DNA of 64,000 bases from Rhizobium leguminosarum bv. trifolii WSM2297. Its GTDB lineage: Bacteria > Pseudomonadota > Alphaproteobacteria > Rhizobiales > Rhizobiaceae. Numbering within the stretch: position 1 is the stretch's first letter; each line of letters starts with the position of its first letter. Below the pieces are notes generated by a model. It ran no database searches and was not told where the DNA came from. It worked only from the letters and a program-made list of their open reading frames with translations. The stretch lies in the NCBI RefSeq assembly GCF_000271845.1, contig NZ_JH719392.1, positions 533,828-597,827 of the forward strand, given 5' to 3'. Positions 50,784 through 60,536 of this stretch are shown piece by piece. The translations under genes and the position numbers were made by a program.

Positions 50784-52190
50784 ATGACGGTTCAGGGACT
50801 TTTTTCCGCCAGAGCCAATGCGGCGGCGCAGATATCGGCCGTGCCGCGCATTGCGATCGTCGGCCGCGGCTTTTCCGGCATGATGACGGCCATTGCGCTG
50901 ATGAAGACGCTGCGCGCACCGTTCCACCTGCAGCTGTTCGATCCGAATTCGTCGGTCAGCGGCGGGCAAGCGCTGGCCTCGGCTCGCGCCTCGACGATCC
51001 TCAACACTCGCGTTCGCGATCTCTCGGTCGCCGTCGGCGACAATGATGATTTCAACGACTGGCTCTGCAGCAATACCGCCTTCCGCGCCGCCGTGCCGGC
51101 CGCCATCCCGGGTTTCCGGCAGATCTTCGTGCCGAAGGATATCTTCAGCGATTATGTCTACCAGCGCTTTTCCGAAGCGCTTGCCGCCCGCCGTGATATC
51201 ACCGTCCAGGTCTGCAACGATCCGGTGGTGGCGATCCGCAGGAGCCACGGCAACCGCTTCCTGCTCGAAAGCGCCAATCCCGCCAACCCGCTGTTCGATA
51301 CGGTGATGCTCGCCACCGGTTACGGCCTCAGCGATCCGGATGCCGGTGAGCGGGAGGCTTCGCCGGTCAGAGCCCAGCGCCTCGTGGCAAGGCCGCATGC
51401 GGTGCTGCTCGGCAGCGGCATCCGCGTCGTCGACCAGTTGCTGCAGCTGCGCGATTCCGGTTATGCCGGCCAAGTGACGATCATTTCCCGGCGTGGCTTC
51501 CTGCCCCAGAGCCATACGCCGAATTCGGCCGATCCGGTATTTCCGGCCGAAGCGCTACCCGAGAGCCTGCCCGACATCGTCCGCTTCATCCGCCAGGCCT
51601 GTCGAGAGGCGGAGGAAGAGGGCCGAAGCTGGCAATCGGTCATGAATGGCCTGAGGAAACATGCCCGCTCACTCTGGCGCTCGCTGCCGGCGCGCGACAA
51701 ACACCAGTTCAACCGGCATCTGAGGGCAATCTATGACAGCCATCGCAACCGTTTGCCCGAGGCGATGCATCTGCGGCTGAAACGAGAGCTTGCCGAGGGC
51801 CGCACGGTGCTGCGCCGCGGGCGTGCCGGCCGCCAGGGCCTGAGCGGCCTGTTTTTCACGCCGGCCGGCTCCTCCACCGAGGAAATCATCCATGCCGAGC
51901 GTATCATCGATTGCCGTTGTCAGGCGCCGGATCTTTCGGCGCCGCTAATCCAGAGCCTGTTTTCAGCCGGCCTTGCCATGCCGGATGAACTCTCCCTCGG
52001 GCTGGCGGTCAATGCGCGCGGCGAGCCTTTCCTCGAGGACGGATCGGCGGTCGCGGGGCTTTTTGCCATCGGCCCGCTCGGCCTCGGCAGCCTGCCCGAT
52101 ATCGATCTGGTGCCGGAAATCGTCTCGCAGGCCTATGCTGCTGCCGAGCGGGTCGGCGAGCGGTTCTATCCGCAGGTCAAGGCCGTCTGA
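50784..52190 (+). CDS. FAD/NAD(P)-binding oxidoreductase (NAD_binding_9-like)
   Basis: 468-aa flavoprotein with an N-terminal dinucleotide-binding motif IAIVGRGFSGMMTAIALMKTL and SGGQALASARASTILNTRVRDLSV, then TVMLATGYGLSDP and VLLGSGIRVVDQLLQL in the second binding domain. The overall pattern is that of the hydroxyacylglutathione/lysine-N-hydroxylase-like FAD-NAD(P)-binding family whose members are largely uncharacterised. GAGGAG precedes the ATG at 50784. The substrate is unknown. It stands alone between an FMN reductase and a hybrid histidine kinase. Confidence 0.75.
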   Translation: MTVQGLFSARANAAAQISAVPRIAIVGRGFSGMMTAIALMKTLRAPFHLQLFDPNSSVSGGQALASARASTILNTRVRDLSVAVGDNDDFNDWLCSNTAFRAAVPAAIPGFRQIFVPKDIFSDYVYQRFSEALAARRDITVQVCNDPVVAIRRSHGNRFLLESANPANPLFDTVMLATGYGLSDPDAGEREASPVRAQRLVARPHAVLLGSGIRVVDQLLQLRDSGYAGQVTIISRRGFLPQSHTPNSADPVFPAEALPESLPDIVRFIRQACREAEEEGRSWQSVMNGLRKHARSLWRSLPARDKHQFNRHLRAIYDSHRNRLPEAMHLRLKRELAEGRTVLRRGRAGRQGLSGLFFTPAGSSTEEIIHAERIIDCRCQAPDLSAPLIQSLFSAGLAMPDELSLGLAVNARGEPFLEDGSAVAGLFAIGPLGLGSLPDIDLVPEIVSQAYAAAERVGERFYPQVKAV

Positions 52191-52259
52191 AAAATAAGGT
52201 TGGTTCGGAACCTTCCGCCCGCCGCCGCGTTATAATGCGCTGGTGACTCCGAGGGGCTG

Positions 52260-54188
52260 ATGGAAGCATTGAATAGACATGACACGTCCCTTAACGAAGA
52301 GGGACGCTTTCGCCTACTGGTCGATGCCATCACCGACTACGCCATCTATATGCTCAGCCCCGAGGGCATCGTCACGAGCTGGAATACCGGCGCTCAGCGC
52401 TTCAAAGGTTACAAGCCTTCCGAGATACTCGGCGAGCATTTTTCCCGTTTCTATCTGGAAGAGGACCGCGCCGCGGGAATTCCGGAGCGCGCGCTCACCA
52501 CGGCGAGAGAGCAGGGCCGGTTCGAAGGCGAGGGCTGGCGCCAGCGCAAGGACGGTAGCCGCTTCTGGGCCCATGTGATCATCGATCCGATCCGCCATCC
52601 CTCGGGTGAACTCATCGGTTTTGCCAAGATTACCCGCGACCTGACCGAACGCAGGGCAGCCGAAAACGCGATCCGCCAGAGCGAGGAACAGTTCCGCCGG
52701 CTCGTCCAGGGCGTCTCGGATTATGCGATTTATATGCTCGATCCCGATGGCAATGTCAGCAGCTGGAATTTCGGGGCCGAGCGTATCAAGGGTTATCGAC
52801 CGAAGGAAATTATCGGCCGGCATTTCTCGACCTTCTATACACCTGAGGACCGCGAGGCCGGCGTGCCGCAGACCGCGCTCAGCGTCGCCCGCGCCGAAGG
52901 CCGGTTCGAGAGGGAAGGCTGGCGCGTGCGCAAGGACGGCACTCGGTTCTGGGCCAGCGTCGTCATCGACGTCATTCGCGGCGATGACGGCGAAGTGCTC
53001 GGATTTGCCAAGATCACCCGCGACATCACCGAAAAGATGGAGACCCAGCGGGCATTGGAGCAGGCGCGCGAAGAGCTCTTCCAGTCGCAAAAGATGGAGG
53101 CGATCGGCCAATTGACCGGCGGTATCGCCCATGATTTCAACAATCTGCTGATGGCCGTGCTCGGCAGTCTCGAAATCCTGAAGAAACGCATGCCGCAGAA
53201 TCTGTCGCTGACTTCGCTGGTCGACAATGCCATGCAGGGCGCCCAGCGCGGCGCGGCGTTGACGCAGCGGATGCTGGCCTTTTCCCGCCGGCAGGAACTG
53301 CATATGGAGCCGATCGACGTCTCCGGCCTGGTGCGCGGCATGATGGATATGCTGAGCCGTTCGCTCGGCCCCCTTACCAGGATCGAGACCTCTTTCCCCA
53401 TCAGGCTGCCGACGATCCTTACCGATCCGAACCAGCTGGAGATGGCGATCCTGAATCTCGTCGTCAACGCCCGTGACGCCATGCCATCCGGCGGCCGGAT
53501 CGCGCTTCGCGCCTCCGAGGAATCAGTGCCGTCAGGCAAGGGTCCGCTACCGCCTGGCCGCTATGTCCGTATCGCGGTGATCGATGAAGGCGAGGGCATG
53601 GATGCAAAGACGGTGGAGCAGGCAGTTACGCCGTTCTTCACCACCAAGGGTGTCGGCAAGGGCACCGGTCTCGGCCTTTCCATGGTGCAGGGTCTTGCCT
53701 CCCAGTCCGGCGGCCGCCTGATGCTGAAGAGCCGCATCGGCGAAGGCACGACGGCTGAATTGTGGTTCCCGGTCGTCACGGTCGAGCAGGTAGCCGAGGT
53801 CACAGCCGACCCGCCGCAACGCGCGGAAAACACGCCGCGCGGGCTGCGCATCGTCGCAGTCGATGACGATGGTCTGGTGCTGATGAATACGACGCTGATG
53901 CTGGAGGATCTCGGTCACACCGTGTTCGAGGCGATGGCAGGTCCCGAGGCGCTGGAGATCCTGCGCAAGCAGCCGGTCGATCTGGTTATTTGCGATCATG
54001 CCATGCCGCGCATGACGGGTGCCGAGCTCGCCGAGGTGATCCGCGAGGAATGGCCCGAGATGCCGATCATTCTCGCAACCGGTTACGCCGAGCTCCCCGA
54101 CGGAACCCGCGTCGCCAATCTGCCCCGCCTCGGCAAGCCCTTCTCGCAGGCGCAGCTTGCCGATGCGATCAGTCGGGTGGCTTCCTAG
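52260..54188 (+). CDS. PAS-PAS hybrid histidine kinase with C-terminal receiver
   Basis: 642-aa soluble sensor without membrane segments. Two PAS domains (about residues 15-130 and 140-255) are strikingly similar to each other (AIYMLSPEGIVTSWNTGAQR and AIYMLDPDGNVSSWNFGAER; GRFEGEGWRQRKDGSRFWA and GRFEREGWRVRKDGTRFWA) and probably arose by tandem duplication. The HisKA phosphoacceptor is in GGIAHDFNNLLMAVLGSLEIL. The ATPase has NLVVNARDAMPSGG and TTKGVGKGTGLGLSMVQGLA. The receiver (from about residue 525) has DDDG and the phosphoacceptor in LVICDHAMPRMTG. Signal unknown; PAS domains may bind haem, flavin or small molecules. Confidence 0.93.
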   Translation: MEALNRHDTSLNEEGRFRLLVDAITDYAIYMLSPEGIVTSWNTGAQRFKGYKPSEILGEHFSRFYLEEDRAAGIPERALTTAREQGRFEGEGWRQRKDGSRFWAHVIIDPIRHPSGELIGFAKITRDLTERRAAENAIRQSEEQFRRLVQGVSDYAIYMLDPDGNVSSWNFGAERIKGYRPKEIIGRHFSTFYTPEDREAGVPQTALSVARAEGRFEREGWRVRKDGTRFWASVVIDVIRGDDGEVLGFAKITRDITEKMETQRALEQAREELFQSQKMEAIGQLTGGIAHDFNNLLMAVLGSLEILKKRMPQNLSLTSLVDNAMQGAQRGAALTQRMLAFSRRQELHMEPIDVSGLVRGMMDMLSRSLGPLTRIETSFPIRLPTILTDPNQLEMAILNLVVNARDAMPSGGRIALRASEESVPSGKGPLPPGRYVRIAVIDEGEGMDAKTVEQAVTPFFTTKGVGKGTGLGLSMVQGLASQSGGRLMLKSRIGEGTTAELWFPVVTVEQVAEVTADPPQRAENTPRGLRIVAVDDDGLVLMNTTLMLEDLGHTVFEAMAGPEALEILRKQPVDLVICDHAMPRMTGAELAEVIREEWPEMPIILATGYAELPDGTRVANLPRLGKPFSQAQLADAISRVAS

Positions 54189-54205
54189 AGGGCGCGGCGC
54201 GGCTG

Positions 54206-55395
54206 CTATGCGTGACGCTTTTCGTCGCCACTATCCTGGACGATGTCGCGGGCGGGTCCCTCGGGGAGTTCGGGCGGCGTTGAGACTTGCCGTTCCCCCG
54301 CCGTGGCGGACGATGCGCCGCTCAGCAGGCGCTTTTCCGTTTCTTGCAGGTCAAGGATCGCCCGTTCCATCCACTCAGCTGGAGTTTCGCGTGCGGTGAC
54401 GCGCCACCGATGCTGCCACAAGGTAACGAGCAGGCGTCGGCTCGGAACTTCTATCGTCTCATGAAGGAACCATGCTCCCCCCACGGCAACGACAAGCGCG
54501 ACCGCGATCAGCGCCGGCTCCGGCATCAGAATTTCAAAACTCCGATGCACCAGGAACATTATGGGCACGTGGAAAAGATAGAGCGAGAAGCTGATCGTCC
54601 CTAGGAACCTCACAGGTGCAGCTGCCAGCACATTGGCTGCGATGGGAGGCTGTCGAGCGACGAGCGCGACAATGACGGCTGCGGCGACGGCGCTTTGCAG
54701 GCTCCAGAATTCAGGAGAAAAGCCAGGCACGAGATTCCTGTAGGTGAAGAACACCGCGAGTAGGAAGAGCGTGAATATTCCGGTGAGAGGGGATGGCGTC
54801 CATTTATTCCAGTAGGAATGCATCTTGCCGGCAAGTGCGCCGAAAAGAAAATAGGGGAGTTTGGAAACGAGCAGGATCCCTGGCCCTGGCAATTCAAGCA
54901 GACCATCCACGACGACGACCATTGCGAAGCCGACGATCACTCCGCCATAGCGGTGCGGGCGGGCGAAGCAAAGCCATAGGATCGGGAAGAGCAGATAGAA
55001 TTGAATTTCGGGTGGAATTGACAGCCACTCGAGCCCAGAAGAAAGACATGACGGACAAAGTCGGTGCCGCCGATGATGGGCTGAACGAAGTCCAGGTTTT
55101 GGATGCTGGACAGCATCGCCACGAGCAGAACGGCAGCCAGATAAACCGGATAGATGCGGGCAAAGCGGCTCACCAGAAAATCCAGGACGGTTTCCCTGGT
55201 CACCGGCCGTGAACCGTAGAGATGGGCCATCAGAAAGCCGCTGAGGGCAAAAAACAAGCCGACCGCTTCGCTGCCCATGGTCGTTAAATGCGCGGATGCA
55301 GCTGGAAAGATAAGTCCGACATGCGCCTGCACGACCAGCAGCGCGGCGATACCGCGCAAGCCATCGAGACTGGGAATGTAATCCGGCCGGTTCAT
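54206..55395 (-). pseudogene. Acyltransferase 3 family protein, frameshifted
   Basis: N-terminal part (55395-about 55035) reads YIPSLDGLRGIAALLVVQAHVGL, FFALSGFLMAHLYGSRPVTRETVLDFLVSRFARIYPVYLAAVLL, and the C-terminal part (54206-about 55035, another frame) continues with SIPPEIQFYLLFPILW, SLYLFHVPIMFLVHRSFEI and LHETIEVPSRRLL. Restoring one G in the minus-strand GGG run at 55034-55036 would join ...LLG to LEWLSIPPE. Membrane acyltransferases of this family acylate surface polysaccharides or glucans. The break is either a recent inactivating mutation or a sequencing error. The C-terminus is an unusual charged tail. Confidence 0.75.
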
Positions 55396-55456
55396 GTGCA
55401 GCTTTTGTAAATTCTGTTCCGGTCAGAATTATCGGACATCGCTTTACACGATGTTA

Positions 55457-55491
55457 ATCCGGTTGCGCTGAAGCCATCAGACGCAACCGAT
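55457..55491 (-). terminator. Hairpin downstream of surf1
   Basis: Ten-base arms ATCGGTTGCG/CGCAACCGGAT around a 14-nt loop, just after the surf1 stop on its strand. There is no run of T, so efficiency is uncertain. Confidence 0.4.
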
Positions 55492-55503
55492 TGCCGCACC
55501 GGA

Positions 55504-56262
55504 TTACATCAGGCGGCCTCTTCCGATCTCGCCGCGGAGGATGAAGAGCAGCAAGGCGATCGCCATCGCCGCCAGCCCGTACCAGGTGATCGCATAGACG
55601 AGATGGTTGTTGGGGAAATGGATGATCGTCAGGCCGCCGACAGGCAGGCCGCCCGGATTGGCAGCAGCGTCGGCATCGATGAAATAGGGCGCGATCGCTC
55701 CGGCAACGCGCTTTTGCGCAATCGCCGCAACATCGCGCGAATACCAGCGGTCGGCGGCGGCGTCGTTGGATTGCAGCAGCGATCCCTTCGGCTCGGTCAT
55801 CCGCATCAGGCCGGTGATCTCGACCGGGCCTGACAATTCGCCCTCGCGGCGCGTGGCCGGATCACGTCGGTCGATCGGCACGAAGCCGCGATTGACGAGA
55901 ATGGCGGTGCCGTCGGCCAGGCTGAGCGGCGTCATCACCCAATAACCCGGGCCGAGCACCGTAGAGGCATAGACCAGCGTTTCCTTGTCGTTAGCCAGCG
56001 TCCCGGTCGCACTCACCCGCCGATACTCGTCGTCGGCGGCATTGACCTTGCCCCAATCGGCCTGCGCCGGTGCCGGAACCGGTGCTGCGTGCACACGCTC
56101 GTCGACGCGGGCGATGAGCTCGCGCTTCCAGGCGAGCCGCTGCACCTGCCAGGTGCCGAGCGCTGAGAGGGCTGCGGCAAGCAGCGCCAGGCAGACGCAG
56201 AAGATCGCGCGTTTTGTCTGAAAAGGCCGTCTTTCCGATTTGTCCAAGGGAGCCACGCTCAT
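55504..56262 (-). CDS. SURF1-family cytochrome oxidase assembly protein
   Basis: 252-aa inner-membrane protein with a membrane segment at each end (FCVCLALLAAALSALGTWQVQRLAWKRELI near residue 20; LVYAITWYGLAAMAIALLLFILRG at the C-terminus). SURF1 marks: GTWQVQRLAWK, ETLVYASTVLGPGYWVMTPL, ILVNRGFVPIDRRDP and YFIDADAAANPGGLPVGG. SURF1 normally helps heme a insertion into aa3 oxidases; its place here, directly downstream of cyoD, suggests a role for the bo oxidase. The start at 56262 is by homology; a GTG 12 codons earlier is possible. Confidence 0.9.
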   Translation of the reverse strand: MSVAPLDKSERRPFQTKRAIFCVCLALLAAALSALGTWQVQRLAWKRELIARVDERVHAAPVPAPAQADWGKVNAADDEYRRVSATGTLANDKETLVYASTVLGPGYWVMTPLSLADGTAILVNRGFVPIDRRDPATRREGELSGPVEITGLMRMTEPKGSLLQSNDAAADRWYSRDVAAIAQKRVAGAIAPYFIDADAAANPGGLPVGGLTIIHFPNNHLVYAITWYGLAAMAIALLLFILRGEIGRGRLM

Positions 56263-56308
56263 TGGCTGAACCGATGCCGGCGGCGCTGCCCCCGGCACTT
56301 CGTGACCG

Positions 56309-56710
56309 TCACGGCATGTTCTTCATCATCTCGGGGCTCATCGGCATCATGTTGGTGTTGAGATGATGCATGACCCAGAGAGAACCGGAGAGCGCGATGG
56401 CGACGATGATAATGGTGAAGATCAGCGCCATCATCGTCCAGCCGCCCTCGCTGCGCGGGTTCATATGCAGGAAGAAGACCATATGGACGACGATCTGGAT
56501 GGCGCCGATGCCCATCACCAGCACCGCCGTCACCGCCGGGCTGGCGAACACGCCGGACATGACGAGCCAAAAGGGAATGGCGGTCAAGACGACGGAGAGG
56601 GCGAAGCCCGTCATGTAACTGCGGAAGGTGCCGTGGCCGGCCTGATGGCCGTGACTGTGGCCGTGATGGGCCTCGTGGGCATCCTCATGTGCGGGTGCTT
56701 GCGAACTCAT
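56309..56710 (-). CDS. cyoD: Cytochrome bo ubiquinol oxidase subunit IV CyoD
   Basis: 133-aa small subunit with three membrane segments (SYMTGFALSVVLTAIPFWLVM, AVLVMGIGAIQIVVHMVFFLHM, MMALIFTIIIVAIALSGSLWVMHHL). The N-terminus has an unusual His-rich stretch (HEDAHEAHHGHSHGHQAGHG) before the first helix. The start at 56710 overlaps the cyoC stop. Stabilises the bo oxidase complex. Confidence 0.93.
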   Translation of the reverse strand: MSSQAPAHEDAHEAHHGHSHGHQAGHGTFRSYMTGFALSVVLTAIPFWLVMSGVFASPAVTAVLVMGIGAIQIVVHMVFFLHMNPRSEGGWTMMALIFTIIIVAIALSGSLWVMHHLNTNMMPMSPEMMKNMP

Positions 56711-57327
56711 CCGAGAACTCCCAGGAGATAGACGAAGGAAAAGACGCCGATCCAGACGACGTCGAGGAAGTGCCAGAACATCGAAAGGCACATCAGGCGG
56801 CGGCGATTGGCTTCGACCAGCCCGTGTATCGACACCTGCACCATCAGCGTGATCAGCCAGATGATGCCGAAGGTAACGTGCAGCCCGTGCGTTCCGACCA
56901 GCGTGAAGAAGGAGGAGAGGAAGGCGCTGCGCGTCGGCCCGGCGCCCTCGTGGATCAGGTGGATGAACTCGTAGAGTTCGAGCCCGATGAAGGCTGCACC
57001 GAACAGGCCGGTGACGGCCAGCCAGAACAGCGTTTCCGCCTTGGCGTTGCGCTCCATCTGCAGCATGGCGAAGCCGTAGGTGATCGACGAGAGGAGCAGC
57101 ATCGAGGTGTTGAGGGCAACGATCGGCAGATCGAAGAGATCGGCCGGCGACGGGCCGGCCGCATAGTTGCGCCCGAGCACGCCATGGGTGGCAAACAGCA
57201 CCGCAAAGATCAGGCAGTCGCTCATCAGGTAGAGCCAGAAGCCGAGATTGGTGCTGTTCTCCGGATGATGGTCTTCCGTCAGGTAGAATTCAGGCTTTTC
57301 GGCCGTGTCGATGGTCTGATCGCTCAT
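56707..57327 (-). CDS. cyoC: Cytochrome bo ubiquinol oxidase subunit III CyoC
   Basis: 206 aa with five membrane segments. LGFWLYLMSDCLIFAVLFATHGVLGRNYAAGPSPADLFDLPIVALNTSMLLLSSITYGFAML and the LVGTHGLHVTFGIIWL and MFWHFLDVVWIGVFSFVYLLG blocks are typical. Start at 57327 (MSDQTIDTAEKPEFYL) by homology. Coupled to cyoD by an ATGA overlap. Confidence 0.95.
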   Translation of the reverse strand: MSDQTIDTAEKPEFYLTEDHHPENSTNLGFWLYLMSDCLIFAVLFATHGVLGRNYAAGPSPADLFDLPIVALNTSMLLLSSITYGFAMLQMERNAKAETLFWLAVTGLFGAAFIGLELYEFIHLIHEGAGPTRSAFLSSFFTLVGTHGLHVTFGIIWLITLMVQVSIHGLVEANRRRLMCLSMFWHFLDVVWIGVFSFVYLLGVLG

Positions 57328-57332
57328 GGTCT

Positions 57333-59336
57333 CTACACCTGCTCGGCAAGCAGCGCGGTGCGCTTGCCTTCCGTTTCGGTCACCTCTTCGGCGGGGATGT
57401 GGAAGTCGCGTCGGTAGTTGAAGGTATGGCCGATCGCCACGGCGAGCATCGCGACGAAGGAGACGACGACCAGCCACCACATATACCAGATCAGGCCGAA
57501 GGCGAGAGCGACGCTGATCGCCGACAGGATGGCGCCGGTGCCGGTGTTCTTCGGCATATGGATCGGCCGGAAGCCTTCTAGCGGACGCGCATAACCCCGG
57601 TTCTTCATGTCGTACCAGCTGTCATGATCGTGGACGACGGGCGTGAAGGCGAAATTGTAATCCGGCGGCGGCGAGGCCGTCGACCATTCCAGGGTGCGGC
57701 CGTCCCAGGGATCGCCGCTGTCGTCGCGCAGTTCCTCGCGCTTCATGAAGCTGACGACGATCTGGATGAGGAAGGCGGCGATGCCGAGCGCGATCAGGCC
57801 GACGCCGAAGGCGGCGATGATAAACCAGATCTGCAGCGACGGATCCTCGAACTGGCTCATGCGGCGGGTGACCCCCATCAGGCCGAGCACATAGAGCGGC
57901 ATGAAGGCGAACCAGAAGCCGATCTGCCAGAACCAGAAGCTCAGCTTGCCCCAGAAGGGATCGAGCTTGAAGCCGAAGGCCTTCGGGAACCAGTAGTTCA
58001 CGCCGGCGAACATGCCGAAGAGAACGCCGCCGATGATGACGTTGTGGAAGTGGGCAATGAGGAACAGCGAATTGTGCAGCACGAAGTCGGCCGGCGGCAC
58101 GGCGAGCATGACGCCGGTCATGCCGCCGATGACGAAGGTCACCATGAAACCGACCGTCCACAGCATCGGCACCTCATAGCGGATGCGGCCGCGATACATG
58201 GTGAACAGCCAGTTGAAGATCTTCGCCCCCGTCGGGATCGAGATGATCATCGTGGTGATGCCGAAGAAGGAGTTGACGGAAGCGCCCGAGCCCATGGTGA
58301 AGAAGTGGTGCAGCCAGACGATATAGGAGAGGATCATGATCACGCAGGTGGCGTAGACCATCGAGGCGTAGCCGAACAGGCGTTTTCCCGAGAAGGTGGC
58401 GACGACTTCCGAGAAGATGCCGAAGGCCGGCAGCACCAGGATGTAGACCTCCGGATGGCCCCAGATCCAGATGAGGTTGATGTACATCATCGGGTTGCCG
58501 CCGAGGTCGTTGGTGAAGAAGTTCGTTCCGGCATAGCGGTCGAGCGACAACAAGGCGAGCGTTGCCGTCAGGATCGGGAAGGAGGCGACGATCAGCACGT
58601 TGGTGCAGAGCGCGGTCCAGGTGAAGACCGGCATCTTCATGAAGGTCATGCCCGGGGCGCGCATCTTGACGATGGTGGCGATCAGGTTGATGCCGGAAAG
58701 CGTCGTTCCGACACCGGCCACCTGCAGGCCCCAGATATAATAGTCGACGCCGACGCCGGGACTGTAGGCGGCACCCGACAGCGGCGGATAGGCGAGCCAG
58801 CCGGTCTGGGCAAATTCGCCGACAAACAGCGACATCATGATGACGATCGCGCCGGCGGTGGTCATCCAGAAGGAGAAATTGTTGAGGAAGGGGAAGGAGA
58901 CGTCGCGCGCGCCGATCTGCAGCGGCACGACGAAGTTCATCAGCCCGGTGACGAAAGGCATCGCCACGAAGAAGATCATGATGACGCCGTGGGCGGTGAA
59001 GATCTGGTCGTAATGGTGCGGCGGCAGGTAGCCTTCCGACCCGTTGAAGGCAATCGCCTGCTGGATGCGCATCAGGATGGCGTCGGAGAAACCGCGCAGC
59101 AGCATGATGACGGCGAGGATCACATACATGATGCCGATCTTCTTGTGATCGACGCTGCAGATCCAATCGTTCCAGAGCGGACCCCAGAACTTGAAATAGG
59201 TGATGAGGCCGAGCACCGCGATGGCGCCGATGACGACGCCGATGAAGGTCACGACCAGGATCGGCTCGTGATAGGGGATGGCATCGAGGGTCAACCGGCC
59301 GAAGACGAACTTCAGGAGGTCAGGATTGGAAAACAT
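57333..59336 (-). CDS. cyoB: Cytochrome bo ubiquinol oxidase subunit I CyoB
   Basis: 667-aa catalytic subunit that reduces oxygen to water at a heme-copper centre and pumps protons. Many membrane segments; haem and copper ligand regions are visible in [68 protein letters not shown] and [19 protein letters not shown] and the [12 protein letters not shown] stretch are also conserved. The ATG at 59336 follows cyoA after 42 bp. Low-affinity oxidase suited to high oxygen in free-living cells. Confidence 0.96.
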   Translation of the reverse strand: MFSNPDLLKFVFGRLTLDAIPYHEPILVVTFIGVVIGAIAVLGLITYFKFWGPLWNDWICSVDHKKIGIMYVILAVIMLLRGFSDAILMRIQQAIAFNGSEGYLPPHHYDQIFTAHGVIMIFFVAMPFVTGLMNFVVPLQIGARDVSFPFLNNFSFWMTTAGAIVIMMSLFVGEFAQTGWLAYPPLSGAAYSPGVGVDYYIWGLQVAGVGTTLSGINLIATIVKMRAPGMTFMKMPVFTWTALCTNVLIVASFPILTATLALLSLDRYAGTNFFTNDLGGNPMMYINLIWIWGHPEVYILVLPAFGIFSEVVATFSGKRLFGYASMVYATCVIMILSYIVWLHHFFTMGSGASVNSFFGITTMIISIPTGAKIFNWLFTMYRGRIRYEVPMLWTVGFMVTFVIGGMTGVMLAVPPADFVLHNSLFLIAHFHNVIIGGVLFGMFAGVNYWFPKAFGFKLDPFWGKLSFWFWQIGFWFAFMPLYVLGLMGVTRRMSQFEDPSLQIWFIIAAFGVGLIALGIAAFLIQIVVSFMKREELRDDSGDPWDGRTLEWSTASPPPDYNFAFTPVVHDHDSWYDMKNRGYARPLEGFRPIHMPKNTGTGAILSAISVALAFGLIWYMWWLVVVSFVAMLAVAIGHTFNYRRDFHIPAEEVTETEGKRTALLAEQV

Positions 59337-59378
59337 GGAACAACCCGTTCATTATGTCTTGCGACGCAAAGCGCCAGG

Positions 59379-60536
59379 TTAATTGTTGTTGTTGAGCTGC
59401 GCCGGCGCAGGATTGCTCATGCCCGGCATGGAATGGCCCTCGTGCTGCATGTCCATGCCGGGCATGTCGTGCTGCATTGTGTTGCCATCCGGAGTCTTCG
59501 GCGGCTCGATCTGCGCCGGCGAGCCTGTCGCAGGCACTGTGGCGGCAGGCTCCACGACGCCTTCGCCGGCATGCCGATGGTCATATTGCAGCTTTTCGCG
59601 GTTCTCCGCGCTTTCCTTGCCGCCGCCGCCCATCATGTCGATGTGCATCATCTCGTTCATGCACATCTTCCCAGGCGTGGCGCACATGTTGAGGATTGCG
59701 TCGTAGAGGTCGGTATCGGCGCCGGCGAAATAGCGCACCGGCTCCTTCTCGCTCGGCTTCTCGAGCTTCAGATAGGCGTCGCGGTTGAGCATGGTGCCCT
59801 GCTGCTTGACCCCTGCCACCCAGGCATCGAAGCCTTCGCGGGTGAGGCCGTGGAACTTGAAGCGCATGTGCGAAAAGCCGGCGCCGCTGTAATTGGCGGA
59901 GAAGCCCTCATATTCGCCCTCTTTGTTGATGACGGCGTGCAGCTTGGTCTCCATGCCGGGCATCGCATAGATCTGGCCGGCAAGGGCGGGGATGTAGAAG
60001 GAGTTCATCACCGAGGAAGCGGTGATCTTGAAATTGATCGGCATGTCCACAGGAGCCGCGAGTTCGTTGATGGTGGCGATTCCGAGTTCGGGATAGAAGA
60101 ACAGCCACTTCCAGTCGAGCGCCACGACCTCGACGGTCAGCGGCTTGGTATCGGCCGGGATGGCGCGCTCTGCATCGAGGCGGTCGAGCGGGCGGTAGGG
60201 ATCGAGCTTATGGGTGGAAATCCAGGTCACGGCGCCGAGCGCAATGATGATCGCCAGGGGTGCGGCCCAGATGACGATCTCGAGACGGGTCGAATGGTGC
60301 CATTCCGGGTCGTAGGCGGCAGCCGTGTTGGAGCGGCGGTAGCGCCAGGCAAAGAGCAGCGTCAGGAAGATCACCGGGATGATGATCAAAAGCATCAGCA
60401 CCGTTGAGATGACGATGAGATCGCGCTGTTGCACGGCTATGTCGCCGGACGGCGCCATGACCACCATGTTGCATCCTGCCAGGAAAAGCAGCGGCAAGAC
60501 GGATAGAAGGCGGGAAAACTTCGTGAGTTTTGGCAC
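59379..60536 (-). CDS. cyoA: Cytochrome bo ubiquinol oxidase subunit II CyoA, Met/His-rich tail
   Basis: 385-aa lipoprotein (LLFLAGC lipobox after the GTG start at 60536) with two membrane helices and a cupredoxin-like domain without the CuA ligands, as usual for quinol oxidases (VVALDWKWLFFYPELGIATINELAAPVDMPINFKITASSVMNSFYIPALAGQIYAMPGMETKLHAV). The C-terminus carries an uncommon Met/His-rich extension (MQHDMPGMDMQHEGHSMPGM) that resembles copper-binding methionine motifs. First gene of the cyoABCD-surf1 operon. Confidence 0.94.
   Translation of the reverse strand: MPKLTKFSRLLSVLPLLFLAGCNMVVMAPSGDIAVQQRDLIVISTVLMLLIIIPVIFLTLLFAWRYRRSNTAAAYDPEWHHSTRLEIVIWAAPLAIIIALGAVTWISTHKLDPYRPLDRLDAERAIPADTKPLTVEVVALDWKWLFFYPELGIATINELAAPVDMPINFKITASSVMNSFYIPALAGQIYAMPGMETKLHAVINKEGEYEGFSANYSGAGFSHMRFKFHGLTREGFDAWVAGVKQQGTMLNRDAYLKLEKPSEKEPVRYFAGADTDLYDAILNMCATPGKMCMNEMMHIDMMGGGGKESAENREKLQYDHRHAGEGVVEPAATVPATGSPAQIEPPKTPDGNTMQHDMPGMDMQHEGHSMPGMSNPAPAQLNNNN

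Noticed and set aside
57624..60407. 927-codon open frame on the plus strand antisense to cyoB/cyoA
   Set aside because: High-GC antisense shadow with charged low-complexity translation; cyoA and cyoB on the other strand are certain.
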